A DNA stretch of 64,000 bases from Bin5 sp965207495 (lineage in GTDB: Bacteria > Chloroflexota > Anaerolineae > Caldilineales > Caldilineaceae), in NCBI GenBank assembly GCA_965207495.1, contig OZ242287.1:4960001-5024000 (forward strand). Reading direction: 5' to 3'. The notes beneath the pieces are model-generated. The model saw only the letters and a program-made list of their open reading frames with translations. It did not search any database and had not been told where the DNA came from. Position 1 is the first letter of the stretch. Every line of letters starts with the position of its first letter. Position numbers and translations under genes: made by a program. Positions 43,095-50,746 of the stretch are shown piece by piece.

Positions 43095-44513
43095 CTATCC
43101 GCCCATGTGGAAGACCGCCATCTTCGTTTCGGTCATTTCTTCGACGGCGTATTTGGGCCCTTCCTTGCCCATGCCACTCTCCTTGAGGCCGCCATAGGGC
43201 ATCAGGTCGGCGCGCCACTGGGTGCCCCAGTTGACGTGCAGGTTGCCGGACTCGACCTCCTGCACAAATCTCATTGCCCAATCGATATTCTGCGTGAAGA
43301 TCGCCGCGCTCAAGCCGTAGTTGGTGTCATTGGCAAGGGCGATTGCCTCGTCGATGTCGCTGACAGGAGTCACGCCGACGACGGGGCCAAAGACCTCATC
43401 GCAGGAGATTTTCATTTCCGGGCTGACGTTGGAGACGATGGTCGGCTGGTACATCTGACCTTCGCGCCCGCCGCCGAGGACGAGCTCGGCGCCGCCGCTT
43501 ACAGCTTCCTCAACCCACTGATCAACGCGTACGGCGTCGTCTTCGCGAATCATCGGGCCCATCTTGGTGGCTTCGGCCAGCGGGTTGCCGGTTGTGATGT
43601 TTTCGACGGTCGCCTTGAAGGCGTCGAGGAAGTCGCCGTAGATCTTCTCGTGGGTGACGACGCGCTGGGTGGAGATGCAGACCTGGCCGGCGTTGGAGTA
43701 ACCGGAGGCGGCGGCGGCCTGGGCTACGCGTTCGGGGTCGGCGTCGGGCATGACGATGAGGGGTGCGTTGGAGCCAAGCTCCATGGTTACGCGCTTGAGG
43801 CCGGCGGTGCGGCAGATATGCTCGCCGATGTCGCGGCTGCCGGTGAAGGTGATCTTGCGCACGCGTGAATCGGCGCAGAGCGCGTCGCCGATGACACTGC
43901 CGGAGCCCGTTAGGCACTGGAGCGCCTCGGGTGGCGTGCCGGCTTCGAGGAAGATCTCGACCAATTTCAGCGCTGAGAGCGGTGTGTCGGTGGCCGGTTT
44001 GAGTATGATGGCGTTGCCGGCGGCCAAGGCGGGACCGATCTTGTGGCAGACCAGGTGGAGGGGGAAGTTGAAGGGGCTGATGCCGACGATGACACCGCAG
44101 GGCACGCGCACGGTGAAGCCGAACTTGCCGGCGGCGCCGGGGGCGCCGTCAAGGGGGACGACTTCGCCGCCGAGGCGCTTGGCCTCTTCGGCGGAGAGGG
44201 CGATGATTTCGACGGCGCGCGAGGCTTCGATGCGGCCTTCGGCGATGATTTTGCCCTCTTCGAGCGTGATGGTGCGGGCCAGATCTTCGTTGCGTTCCTC
44301 CATCAGGTGGGCGGCCTTGTGCAGGATTTCGTAGCGCTCGTAGCCTGTCAAACTGGCCATTGCTTTGACGCCGCGTTCGGCGGTTGCCAGGGCCAGCTCC
44401 ACATCAGCCGCATCGCCACGGGGAATGGTGTCGACGACGGAGCCGTCGAACGGGTGCAACACTTCGATCTTTTCGGACTTGTCCACCCATTGCCCGCCAA
44501 TGTGCATTTTCAT
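43095..44513 (-). CDS. Aldehyde dehydrogenase family protein
   Basis: A 472-residue NAD(P)-dependent dehydrogenase. The catalytic set is complete: Asn 148 in GISPFNFPLHLV, Glu 245 in TMELGSNAP and nucleophile Cys 279 in NAGQVCISTQR. Cofactor segments are ILKPATDTPLSALKL and FTGSRDIG. The C-terminal FGPVVGVTPVSD and YGLSAAIFT are normal. It resembles lactaldehyde/glyceraldehyde-3-phosphate dehydrogenase-like (GapN or ALDH_F21) enzymes more than betaine aldehyde dehydrogenases, but the substrate is open. GGAG lies 9 bases before the ATG. The upstream PhyH gene ends 86 bases away on the same strand. Confidence 0.9.
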   Translation of the reverse strand: MKMHIGGQWVDKSEKIEVLHPFDGSVVDTIPRGDAADVELALATAERGVKAMASLTGYERYEILHKAAHLMEERNEDLARTITLEEGKIIAEGRIEASRAVEIIALSAEEAKRLGGEVVPLDGAPGAAGKFGFTVRVPCGVIVGISPFNFPLHLVCHKIGPALAAGNAIILKPATDTPLSALKLVEIFLEAGTPPEALQCLTGSGSVIGDALCADSRVRKITFTGSRDIGEHICRTAGLKRVTMELGSNAPLIVMPDADPERVAQAAAASGYSNAGQVCISTQRVVTHEKIYGDFLDAFKATVENITTGNPLAEATKMGPMIREDDAVRVDQWVEEAVSGGAELVLGGGREGQMYQPTIVSNVSPEMKISCDEVFGPVVGVTPVSDIDEAIALANDTNYGLSAAIFTQNIDWAMRFVQEVESGNLHVNWGTQWRADLMPYGGLKESGMGKEGPKYAVEEMTETKMAVFHMGG

Positions 44514-44599
44514 CGAATTCTTCTCCTTATTATCGGAATCTTTTCAGAATGGTTGGCTTGCTGTATGTGTTTTCGCTGGGAAGTTTGCGTCAGCGAATC

Positions 44600-45445
44600 T
44601 CACTTCAGTTCAGGTCCAGGGACACGGTTCCACTCCAGCGGTTCTTCGTCGCCGTTGTAAGTGGGCACCATTCTCTGAACGAGTTTCTGCGCCTGCTCCG
44701 GCCAGTCGACTACTCGTGTCTGGGTACGGCTCAGATTGGACTGGATGCGGGGCGAGGAGATGTCGAAGTTGGGATGGTACCAGATTGTAATGACGGTGCG
44801 CCGATCATCGGTCTGGTTGGCGTAGGAGCCGTGTAGGAGCCTGGAATCGCCGATGACCAGATCGCCGGCGCGCACAGGCACAGCCTGATCTTCCGGAATC
44901 TGCTGATAGGCAGGGTGGGTCGGGTCGGTGGCGCGGCGCAGTTCATCGGTATGGGCTGTGTGTACGACATCGTGCATAGGATGGCGCTTGAGATGGGAAC
45001 CGGAAATTACCCGCAGGCAGCCGTTCTCGATGCGGGTATCCACCAGATAGTACATCAGAAATAGCTGCATTGGAACGTCGGTGTAGCTGATGGGATCGTT
45101 CCATCCCCACCAGTCCTGATGCCAGAAGAGAGGCGGCGAGTGGCCGGGCTTGCTAATGACGAAGCCGGAGGACCAGCGTGGATTCGGATAACCCAGAGAG
45201 GCCAGCGCGTCCAGGGCCGGCGGATAGGCGACCAGTTCGGCGAAAAAGGGATCATCATAGACGCTGATCATGCTTCCCGTGGATTTCTGATCCTCGAAGT
45301 GCTCGGCAGACTGGGCTTCAATGAGCCCGTCGCTGGCGGCGCGTACGCGGGCCAGCATTTCGGGAGACAGCACCTGCTCGAAGACACAGAAGCCATCTTG
45401 TATCAGCTGTTTACTTTTGTCATGGGCGATGGTGGTTGTCGTCAT
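44600..45445 (-). CDS. Phytanoyl-CoA dioxygenase (PhyH) family protein
   Basis: A 281-residue Fe(II)/2-oxoglutarate oxygenase. The iron ligands fit His 109 and Asp 111 in PLFWHQDWWGWN and the distal His 205 in SRLLHGSYANQTDD, with Arg 216 (RRTVIT) for 2-oxoglutarate. NGCLRVISGSHLKRH is the family turn. HQDWWGW resembles oxygenases acting on small polar substrates, yet no firm substrate can be given. GGGAGG precedes the ATG at 8 bases. It is divergent from the FGGY kinase and upstream of the aldehyde dehydrogenase, so the pair may form an oxidation route. Confidence 0.85.
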   Translation of the reverse strand: MTTTTIAHDKSKQLIQDGFCVFEQVLSPEMLARVRAASDGLIEAQSAEHFEDQKSTGSMISVYDDPFFAELVAYPPALDALASLGYPNPRWSSGFVISKPGHSPPLFWHQDWWGWNDPISYTDVPMQLFLMYYLVDTRIENGCLRVISGSHLKRHPMHDVVHTAHTDELRRATDPTHPAYQQIPEDQAVPVRAGDLVIGDSRLLHGSYANQTDDRRTVITIWYHPNFDISSPRIQSNLSRTQTRVVDWPEQAQKLVQRMVPTYNGDEEPLEWNRVPGPELK

Positions 45446-45626
45446 TCTTTTGCCTCCCCTGCGTTTTGGAGCACGAAGTAAAAGCGAGAATGGAGGTGAG
45501 AGGGTTCAGTTGTTCAAGCGCTGCTGTGTTTACGAGCAGAGCAGAGAATCGCGACTTCCCTCCTTCGATATTTTCCCTATTGTAACAGAGAGATAAGGGT
45601 CTTTGCATACTGACGCTGCGATGCGA

Positions 45627-45640
45627 GTATGCTTGCATAC
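45627..45640 (+). promoter_or_regulatory. Palindrome GTATGC-TT-GCATAC, candidate operator
   Basis: A perfect 6-2-6 inverted repeat in the divergent gap between the PhyH and kinase genes. A second TGCATAC half-site sits at 45604-45610, 30 bases (three turns) upstream. A -10-like TACAAT is at 45653-45658, so a protein bound to the palindrome would cover the -35 region of the kinase promoter. Confidence 0.5.
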
Positions 45641-45697
45641 GGGGTTTTGGGATACAATCTCGGTGCGCTCTGCGGGAGAATTCAAAGGGAATTTACT

Positions 45698-47140
45698 ATG
45701 ATCATCGGACTCGATATCGGCACGACTTCATTGAGCGCGGTGGTGCTGGACCCGGAAAGCGGCAGGCAGGCGGCGCACCGGACGGTTGCCAATCGCGCTG
45801 GTTCGTCTCCCGGGCCTGGGCGGGCTGAGCTGGACCTGTCAAGATTGTATGAGTTGACGGTGCAGTGCCTGGCCGAATTGGTGACGCAGGCCGAATTGTC
45901 CCCGAAAGACATCGAGGGCATCGGTGTTACGGGCCAGCAGCACGGCGTTGCCCTGATAGGGCCGAACGCTGCACCGGCAGTGCCGGCGATTACGTGGCAG
46001 GACGTGCGGGTGCAGGAGCCGCTTCCCGGTACTGACAGGCCGGTGCTGGACCGGTTCATCTCGGCTGCGGGAGGGCGTGAGGCCTTTCGCAACACCGGCT
46101 GCCTGCCGGCGGCGGGGTTTCTTGGGCCCAGCCTCTACTGGCTTAGATTACGAGATGCTCTGCCCGACCCCCCGGTGACTGCCTGCTTTGTCCCGGATGC
46201 GGTTGTCTCTTTCCTGACCGGAGCGACGGTCGTTTGCGAACCGACGCTGGCGGCCAGCTCGGGGATCTTCGACGTCCGCGCGAACTGTTGGGATTCGACG
46301 TTGCTGGAGCGGTTGGCGCTGCCGGGGCGTCTCTTCCCGCCGGTCGGGGACGCCGGCGATGTGGTGGGAGGCCTGCGGCCAGAGTTGGCTGATGCTATCG
46401 GGCTGGCGGCGGGAACGCCGGTGACGGTTGCGCTGGGGGACAATCAGGCCAGTTTTATCGGCAGCGTGCCGGAGCCGGGGCGCAGTTTGCTCCTGAATGT
46501 GGGAACGGGCGGTCAGATCTCTGCCCGCACGGACAGTTTTCATTTCATTCCCGGACTGGAGAACCGCCCTTTCCCGGGTGGACAGTATCTGCTGATAGGG
46601 GGAGGGCTGTTCGGGGGTCGTTCCTATGCCTACTTGCTGCGCTTCTTTCAGCAGGTGGGCGCCGGCCTCCTTGACACGGAAGTGCCGGACGATCTTTACG
46701 AACGAATGACAGAACTGGCGGAGACGGTACCAGCCGGTAGCGACGGACTGCGCTGTGCGCCTTTCTTCACCGGCAGCCGCACTGACCCGGGGCTGCGCGC
46801 TTCGTTCAGCCGGCTTTCACCGGACAACTTTACGCCGGCCCATTTTGCGCGCGCGCTACTGGAGGGCATGGCGGAAGGCTTTTTCGCCTTCTTCGAGCAG
46901 ATGGAGCCGGTGGTGGGGAGGCCGCCGCTGCTGGTGGGGGCGGGGAACGGGGTCCGCCAGAACCGGCTGCTGGCCCGAATCCTGGCGAGTCGTTTCGAGA
47001 AGCCGCTGCTGATTCCAAGCCATGCGGAAGAGGCGGCGCTCGGCGCGGCGGTGGCGGCGGCAGTCGGTTTGGGAATCTTTGGCGATCTGGAGACGGCCGC
47101 GGCTGCGCTGCTTGACTACGCGGACACAGTCGAACCGTAA
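45698..47140 (+). CDS. FGGY-family carbohydrate kinase (sedoheptulokinase-like)
   Basis: A 480-residue ASKHA kinase. MIIGLDIGTTSLSAVVLDPE is the N-terminal phosphate-1 motif. GVTGQQHGVALIG and the sugar-binding ITWQDVR follow. The ATP-binding half has VALGDNQASFIGS (catalytic Asp in GDNQ), LLNVGTGGQISA, LIGGGLFGGRSYAYL and LVGAGNGVRQNRLLARIL. The GTGGQ and GGG-FGGRSY segments point to sedoheptulokinase rather than xylulokinase, with moderate certainty. ATG 45698 follows AAAGGGA. A palindromic operator lies upstream. The gene ends at a hairpin shared with the convergent proA. Confidence 0.8.
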   Translation: MIIGLDIGTTSLSAVVLDPESGRQAAHRTVANRAGSSPGPGRAELDLSRLYELTVQCLAELVTQAELSPKDIEGIGVTGQQHGVALIGPNAAPAVPAITWQDVRVQEPLPGTDRPVLDRFISAAGGREAFRNTGCLPAAGFLGPSLYWLRLRDALPDPPVTACFVPDAVVSFLTGATVVCEPTLAASSGIFDVRANCWDSTLLERLALPGRLFPPVGDAGDVVGGLRPELADAIGLAAGTPVTVALGDNQASFIGSVPEPGRSLLLNVGTGGQISARTDSFHFIPGLENRPFPGGQYLLIGGGLFGGRSYAYLLRFFQQVGAGLLDTEVPDDLYERMTELAETVPAGSDGLRCAPFFTGSRTDPGLRASFSRLSPDNFTPAHFARALLEGMAEGFFAFFEQMEPVVGRPPLLVGAGNGVRQNRLLARILASRFEKPLLIPSHAEEAALGAAVAAAVGLGIFGDLETAAAALLDYADTVEP

Positions 47141-47144
47141 CAAG

Positions 47145-47168
47145 AAAAAACCGGGGCCGCGCGGCCCC
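47145..47168 (-). terminator. Intrinsic terminator of the proBA operon
   Basis: CCGGGGCC-GCGC-GGCCCCGG spans 47151-47170. On the minus strand it is followed by TTTTTT (AAAAAA at 47145-47150 on plus). It lies 24 bases past the proA stop, and just after the convergent kinase stop. Confidence 0.85.
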
Positions 47169-47193
47169 GGTCGAATGAACGATCGCTTGAGCG

Positions 47194-48540
47194 TTATTCC
47201 CGCACTTGCATATCGCCCAGCACAATCCACTTGTATGTGGTCAGCTCTTCCAGCCCCATAGGCCCGCGGGCGTGGAGTTTCTGCGTGCTGATTGCGACCT
47301 CTGCGCCGAGGCCAAATTCGCCGCCGTCGTTGAAGCGGGTGCTGGCGTTGACGAAAACGGCTGAGGAGTTGACGGCGTCGACAAAGCGCTGGGCGTTGTT
47401 CCAGTCCTGGGTGAGGATGCCGTCGGAGTGGTCCTGGCTGTGCTCTTGAATGTGTGCGACGGCCTCGTCGAGCGAGTCGACCAGTTTGACACCGAGGATC
47501 AGTGTCATCCATTCGGTGTCCCAGTCGTCGGGCCCGGCGGGGATGACTGTTGCTCCGCGGTCTGTGAGGAATGGCATGGCGTCGGGTGTGGCGCGTATCT
47601 CGACACCGCACTCGGCCATGCGTTGCGCCAGTTTGGGCAGAAACTCGGGGGCGATCTGGCGGTTGACGAGAAGCGTATCAAGGGCATTGCAGACGGAGGG
47701 GCGCTGGGTGCGGGCATTGACGATGACGTCCATGCCGCGCTCCTGATCGGCGCTGATATCTACATAGTAGTGGCAGATGCCGATGCCGCCGGTGATGACC
47801 GGGATGGTGCTCTGTTCGCGACAGAGGCGGTGCAGGCTGTTGCCGCCGCGGGGGATGAGCATATCGACGTAGTTGTCCATGCGCAGGAACTGGGAAACAA
47901 GCGCCCTGTCCGGGTTGCCGATGTATTGGATGGCCTCGCTGGGAAGGCCCTGGGCCTGGAGCGCGTCGCCAATAACCGAGACCAGCGCGAGATTGCTGCG
48001 CAGGGTCTCTTTGCCGCCGCGCAGGATGACGGCGTTGCCTGTCTTGAGGCTGAGGACGGCGATATCGATGGTGGTGTTGGGGCGGGCCTCGTAGATGACG
48101 CCGAGGACGCCGATGGGGATGCGCCGCCGACTGAGGCGCAGACCGTTGGGCAGCAGACGGCTCTCTAGCTCGGCGCCGACCGGGTCGGGGAGGGCAGCCA
48201 CCTTGCGCGTGTCGTCGGCCAGCCCTCGAATCCTTTCGGGGGTTAGCTGAAGGCGGTCTAGCAGGGCGTCGCTGAGCCCGTTGGCGCGGCCGTCTGCGAT
48301 GTCGAGTTCGTTCTGCGCCAGGACCTCTGCGCTGCGTTCTTCCAAGGCGTCGGCGATGGCGTGAAGCGCTTCATTCTTGCGCGTTGAGGACAGCCCGGCC
48401 AGTTTGCGGCTCGCCTGGCGCGCGGCCTGCCCCATCGCCTCGATGTCTACCGGTTGCCCCGCGGGCTGAGAAGATTTGTTGCGGGAAAGTTGCCCTGTAG
48501 TTTCTTCGATCGTGTCTGGTTTCTTGACAGCTATAGTCAT
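47194..48540 (-). CDS. proA: Gamma-glutamyl phosphate reductase ProA
   Basis: NADPH-dependent second enzyme of proline synthesis. ALDH-fold landmarks: RIPIGVLGVIYEARPNTTID, LKTGNAVILRGGKETLRSN, DMLIPRGGNSLH, ITGGIGICHYYVD and the catalytic Cys in NARTQRPSVCNALDTLLV. The end has HSDGILT and STRFNDGGEFGLGAEVAIST then QKLHARGPMG, which is diagnostic of ProA. At 448 residues it is longer than usual because of about 35 extra polar N-terminal residues. proB ends 16 bases upstream, forming a proBA operon with a terminator after proA. Confidence 0.95.
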   Translation of the reverse strand: MTIAVKKPDTIEETTGQLSRNKSSQPAGQPVDIEAMGQAARQASRKLAGLSSTRKNEALHAIADALEERSAEVLAQNELDIADGRANGLSDALLDRLQLTPERIRGLADDTRKVAALPDPVGAELESRLLPNGLRLSRRRIPIGVLGVIYEARPNTTIDIAVLSLKTGNAVILRGGKETLRSNLALVSVIGDALQAQGLPSEAIQYIGNPDRALVSQFLRMDNYVDMLIPRGGNSLHRLCREQSTIPVITGGIGICHYYVDISADQERGMDVIVNARTQRPSVCNALDTLLVNRQIAPEFLPKLAQRMAECGVEIRATPDAMPFLTDRGATVIPAGPDDWDTEWMTLILGVKLVDSLDEAVAHIQEHSQDHSDGILTQDWNNAQRFVDAVNSSAVFVNASTRFNDGGEFGLGAEVAISTQKLHARGPMGLEELTTYKWIVLGDMQVRE

Positions 48541-48556
48541 AAATTTCCTCCCAACC

Positions 48557-49660
48557 TTACTCCAAGAGTATCAAGTCATTGCGGTGGAGCGCGACCGGCC
48601 CGTAGCCATAGCCGAGCCGTTGGCTTATCTCGTGCGACTGGCAGCCGCGAATTCGTATGAGGTCAGCGCTACTGTAGCGGGTGATGCCGCGTGCCAAGTT
48701 CGGCCCGTCCTTCTCCATCACGTAGACGGCGTCGCCGCGTTCGAATTCGCCTTCCACCGCGGTGATGCCTACGGGAAGAAGGCTGTTGCCGTGATGGCGC
48801 AGGGCTTTGGCTGCGCCGGCATCCACCATGAGACGACCCGAAGGCGCGGGGCCGGCCAGAATCCACCGTTTACGGTTTTCCAGCGGCGCTTCCTGAGCTG
48901 GAAAGCGTGTGCCCACGGGCTCACCAGAGACGACGCGTAAGATCACTTCGGGTGCGCTGCCGTCGGCGATGACTACGTCGGTGCCGGCGCGGCAGGCGAT
49001 TTCGGCGGCTTGCAGCTTGGTGCTCATGCCGCCGATGCCGAGGCTGGAGTGCGTGTTGCCGGCGAGGGCGCGCAGGGAGTCGTCGATCGTTTGGACTTCA
49101 GGAATCAGTTTGGCGTTCGGGTCGGTGCGCGGGTCGGCGGTAAAGAGGCCGGCCTGGTCGGTCAGCATCAGCAGGAGGTCGGCGTCGGTGAGCACGGCCA
49201 CCAGCGCCGAGAGGTTGTCATTGTCGCCGACCTTGATCTCCTCGACGACCACGGCGTCATTCTCATTCACGACCGGGACGATACGGTGCTTGAGGAGGGC
49301 GCTGAAAGTGTCGCGGGCGTTGAGAAAGCGCTGGCGGTTTTCGGTGTCGGCCCTGGTCAGCAGGATCTGCCCGACGTGGATGCCGTAGATTTCGAAGAAC
49401 CTCTCCCACATGAGCATCAGGCGGCTCTGGCCGACAGCGGCCAGCATCTGGCGGCTGGAGAGCGTATCGGGCAGCTCGGGGAATCGCAGGCGCGCCCGTC
49501 CGGCGGCTTGCGCGCCAGAGGAGCAGACGATCAACTCCTTTTCCTGATGATGGATCTCCGCGATCTGGCGGGTCAGTTCCACCATTTGGGGTTGGTTGAG
49601 GAAACGGGTGCCCTTTGTCAGTACACCTGTGCCCAACTTGACGATTATTTTGCGGTACAT
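48557..49660 (-). CDS. proB: Glutamate 5-kinase ProB
   Basis: First enzyme of proline synthesis; it phosphorylates glutamate. The amino-acid kinase domain shows IIVKLGTGVLT, VCSSGAQAAGRARL, QILLTRADTENRQRFLNARD, VPVVNENDAVVVEEI, GDNDNLSALVAVLTDADLLL and GIGGMSTKLQAAEIA. A C-terminal PUA domain (RLMVDAGAAKAL onward, about residues 275-367) is present, as in the feedback-sensitive enzymes. Length of 367 residues is normal. The leader carries a hairpin plus T-run, suggesting control by premature termination. Confidence 0.95.
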   Translation of the reverse strand: MYRKIIVKLGTGVLTKGTRFLNQPQMVELTRQIAEIHHQEKELIVCSSGAQAAGRARLRFPELPDTLSSRQMLAAVGQSRLMLMWERFFEIYGIHVGQILLTRADTENRQRFLNARDTFSALLKHRIVPVVNENDAVVVEEIKVGDNDNLSALVAVLTDADLLLMLTDQAGLFTADPRTDPNAKLIPEVQTIDDSLRALAGNTHSSLGIGGMSTKLQAAEIACRAGTDVVIADGSAPEVILRVVSGEPVGTRFPAQEAPLENRKRWILAGPAPSGRLMVDAGAAKALRHHGNSLLPVGITAVEGEFERGDAVYVMEKDGPNLARGITRYSSADLIRIRGCQSHEISQRLGYGYGPVALHRNDLILLE

Positions 49661-49676
49661 CCAAAATGCCCTGCTG

Positions 49677-49700
49677 AAAAAAGAACCGGTTCAGCGGTTC
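49677..49700 (-). terminator. Terminator-like hairpin in the proB leader
   Basis: On the minus strand GAACCG-CTGAAC-CGGTTC is followed by TTTTTT, between the predicted promoter and the proB ATG. An intrinsic terminator inside a leader usually means attenuation, with a second structure preventing it. Confidence 0.6.
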
Positions 49701-49745
49701 CCAGGTTGCCTTTGGGCAGTTCCCGTTTACTGAGAATGCGCTACC

Positions 49746-49775
49746 AGTATAATGCAGTGAGGAAGGATCGGGCAA
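49746..49775 (-). promoter_or_regulatory. Predicted proBA promoter
   Basis: On the minus strand TTGCCC (49770-49775) and TATACT (49746-49751) are 18 bases apart. It would give a leader of about 80 bases that contains the hairpin at 49677-49700. Confidence 0.5.
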
Positions 49776-49804
49776 TGATTTGACTGGAGTGGGCGCATCA
49801 AAGA

Positions 49805-50370
49805 TTCGGGGTAGGAATGGTCTGGAGGGGAGATTGTGCCGGCGGTGGCTGGTGTTGTTTGCCGGCTTTGGGAGAGGCACAGGGCATGCGCCAGGCCTTG
49901 GTTCTAGCGGGGGTCCGTTGATCAGGCTGGCGAGGGCAGCACAAGGCCTGCCCCTACAGGTACGGTTGGGGAGAATACTGTTGGCTAGACACCTTGCTCT
50001 AGACACAATGCTGGGGAAGAATACACACGGTGGCTAGACAGGGCGGGGCGTTGCGGGGGCGCGGAACTGCGGGGGTTAGGGACTAGGGGCCAGGGGAATG
50101 AGACAGCACGCGGGGGAGGAGACACTGTTGGCTAGAGAACTTGCTGGGGAAGAAAGAACCCGGTGGCTAGCGAGGGCGGGGCGTTGCGGGGGCGCAGCCC
50201 CTGCACAAGGGAGGGCCGAAGGCCCGACCGCCCAAAGACTAGGAGCTAGTGAAGAGGAGAGAGGAGAGAGTGAGGCAGGTTGATCTGCCGGAGCATGGAA
50301 CTGGATCTGACCGTGGGTTTGTTGCGGCTGGCGGTAAAGAGAGTTCACCCCCGTTTGGGGTTGCACCTGT
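49805..50370 (+). repeat. Composite dispersed repeat, longest copy with internal duplication
   Basis: Module order as at 8.5 and 35.4 kb: GGTCTGGAGG head, GGCTGGTGTTG, AAGGCCTGCCCCTAC, ATACTGTTGGCTAGACACC, GGGAAGAATACACACGGTGG and GGGCGGGGCGTTGCGGGG. Here the TTGGCTAGA...GGTGGCTAG-GGGCGGGGCGTTGCGGGGGC unit occurs twice (about 49980-50064 and 50127-50200). The GC hairpins (50190-50225), AG-rich module (50247-50276), GATCTGCCGGAGCATGGAAC and tail box (GAGTTCACCCCCGTTTGGGG at 50341-50360) follow. Confidence 0.85.
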
Positions 50371-50746
50371 GAAATGTACCCGTTTTTGTTGAGTTTTTTG
50401 CCTGTGCTAAGATAGTTAGTGGACTGCGTGCGCCAAGCGGGAAGGTGCACGCCTTGCCCGGTTGCAGAGTTACTGCATCAGGCGCGACAGCGCAATGGCC
50501 GGGTTCGCCTGCTGCCGGTTCCGGCGATACTGACGGTTCGCGGCAGCCCGGTGAGGCGGCGACGGGCGATAGAGACAGTTTCCCCGAACTCAACAGCGTG
50601 CCGCAACGAGCAGTAGATTGACAGATGCCTGGTCGCATGGGCATGTGGTGATGAAGCGACCGCTGCGATAGGGCAGATACCAGAAGACAGGATTCAGGTT
50701 CAATACGCCGCCGGCCGAGAGCGGCGCAGAATGGAGGAAAACGTAA
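50371..50746 (+). other. Long leader region before the glycosidase-like gene
   Basis: An extended -10 (TGC-TAAGAT, 50405-50413) would start a leader of about 325 bases before the next gene. It contains several GC-rich inverted segments, including CGCCGC/GCGGCG just before the GGAGG at about 50732. I could not match it to any riboswitch class and see no convincing gene in it. Confidence 0.4.

Noticed and set aside
49661..49775. T-box riboswitch upstream of proB (GGGAACCGC resembles the T-box core)
   Set aside because: The leader is only about 80 bases, and no specifier loop or stem I can be laid out; kept only as an attenuator-like hairpin.
50414..50746. Cyclic-di-GMP or cobalamin riboswitch in the glycosidase leader
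   Set aside because: None of the conserved core sequences of those classes could be found.
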